Positions 5,143-5,267 of a stretch of DNA of 5,267 nt are shown piece after piece. The DNA comes from Actinomycetes bacterium. Its GTDB lineage: Bacteria; Actinomycetota; Actinomycetes; Actinomycetales; Microbacteriaceae. A program made the position numbers and the translations under genes. The stretch spans positions 1-5,267 of the forward strand of contig JAEZHW010000008.1 in assembly GCA_023436775.1 (NCBI GenBank), in the 5' to 3' direction. Under the pieces are notes generated by a model. That model was not told the DNA's origin. It did no database searches and saw only the letters and a list, made by a program, of their open reading frames with translations. The number at the start of each line of letters is the position of its first letter. Position 1 is the first letter of the stretch.

Positions 5143-5260
5143 GTCCGGCGGTGTCCTACTCTCCCACAAGGTCACCCTTGCAGTACCATCGGCGCTGGGA
5201 GCCTTAGCTTCCGGGTTCGGAATGTAACCGGGCGTTTCCCTCCCGCTATGGCCGCCGAAA
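5143..5260 (-). rRNA. rrf: 5S ribosomal RNA
   Basis: The reverse complement reads as a full 5S rRNA of about 118 nt. It starts TTTCGGCGGCCATAGCGGGA, contains the conserved CGAACCCGGAAGCTAAG and GCGCCGATGGTACTGC segments, and ends GGGAGAGTAGGACACCGCCGG. The 5' CGGCGG and 3' CCGCCG ends pair as helix I. The exact ends are estimated to within 1-2 nt. The 23S and 16S genes would lie beyond the right edge of the window, upstream on the minus strand. The sequence resembles actinobacterial 5S. Confidence 0.96.
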
Positions 5261-5267
5261 CACTATT

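Noticed and set aside
1..5267. Search for mobile elements, CRISPR repeats, tRNAs or a defence system
   Set aside because: No transposase or integrase motifs, no regularly spaced repeats and no cloverleaf sequences were seen. The gene content looks like ordinary actinobacterial chromosome.

Overview
The window looks like chromosomal DNA from a high-GC Gram-positive bacterium (Actinomycetota). The GC content is high, GTG starts are common, and the 5S rRNA has an actinobacterial look. Several genes appear to be read from leaderless transcripts. Genus and species cannot be settled from the sequence alone. I see no transposase, integrase, CRISPR array, tRNA or phage gene. The layout is compact and reads as core or semi-core genome at the downstream end of an rRNA operon.

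Left part (1-1755): a strong palindrome at the window edge, probably a terminator. Next is a RimK-type glutamate ligase on the minus strand, carrying an extra C-terminal TrkA-C (RCK_C) domain. A small retropepsin-like protease of the 'ATP-dependent zinc protease' family (Pfam Zn_protease) runs divergently from it. The two start codons are only about 14-26 bp apart. The pair looks like a writer and eraser of glutamate tails, most likely on ribosomal protein S6, with a possible ligand-sensing domain built into the writer.

Middle part (1801-3080): a YaeQ-family protein (PD-(D/E)XK nuclease fold) and, 47 bp upstream on the same minus strand, a small cysteine-containing lipoprotein of unknown role. 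The lipoprotein gene has the clearest promoter in the window (TTGACC, 17 bp, TATCAT). A LacI-type operator-like palindrome follows just downstream of the -10 box, then a good Shine-Dalgarno sequence. The two genes may share a transcript.

Right part (3081-5267): an unusual short-chain dehydrogenase/reductase-like protein (490 aa) on the minus strand, with a CxxC...CxxC zinc-ribbon-like module before its Rossmann domain and non-canonical catalytic positions. A Nudix hydrolase lies divergently, with 48 bp between the start codons. Both genes have -10-like boxes 5-6 bp before a GTG start, which suggests leaderless mRNAs. The Nudix gene converges on the 3' end of an rRNA operon on the minus strand: the 5S rRNA gene followed by two tandem hairpins, of which the second is a convincing intrinsic terminator.
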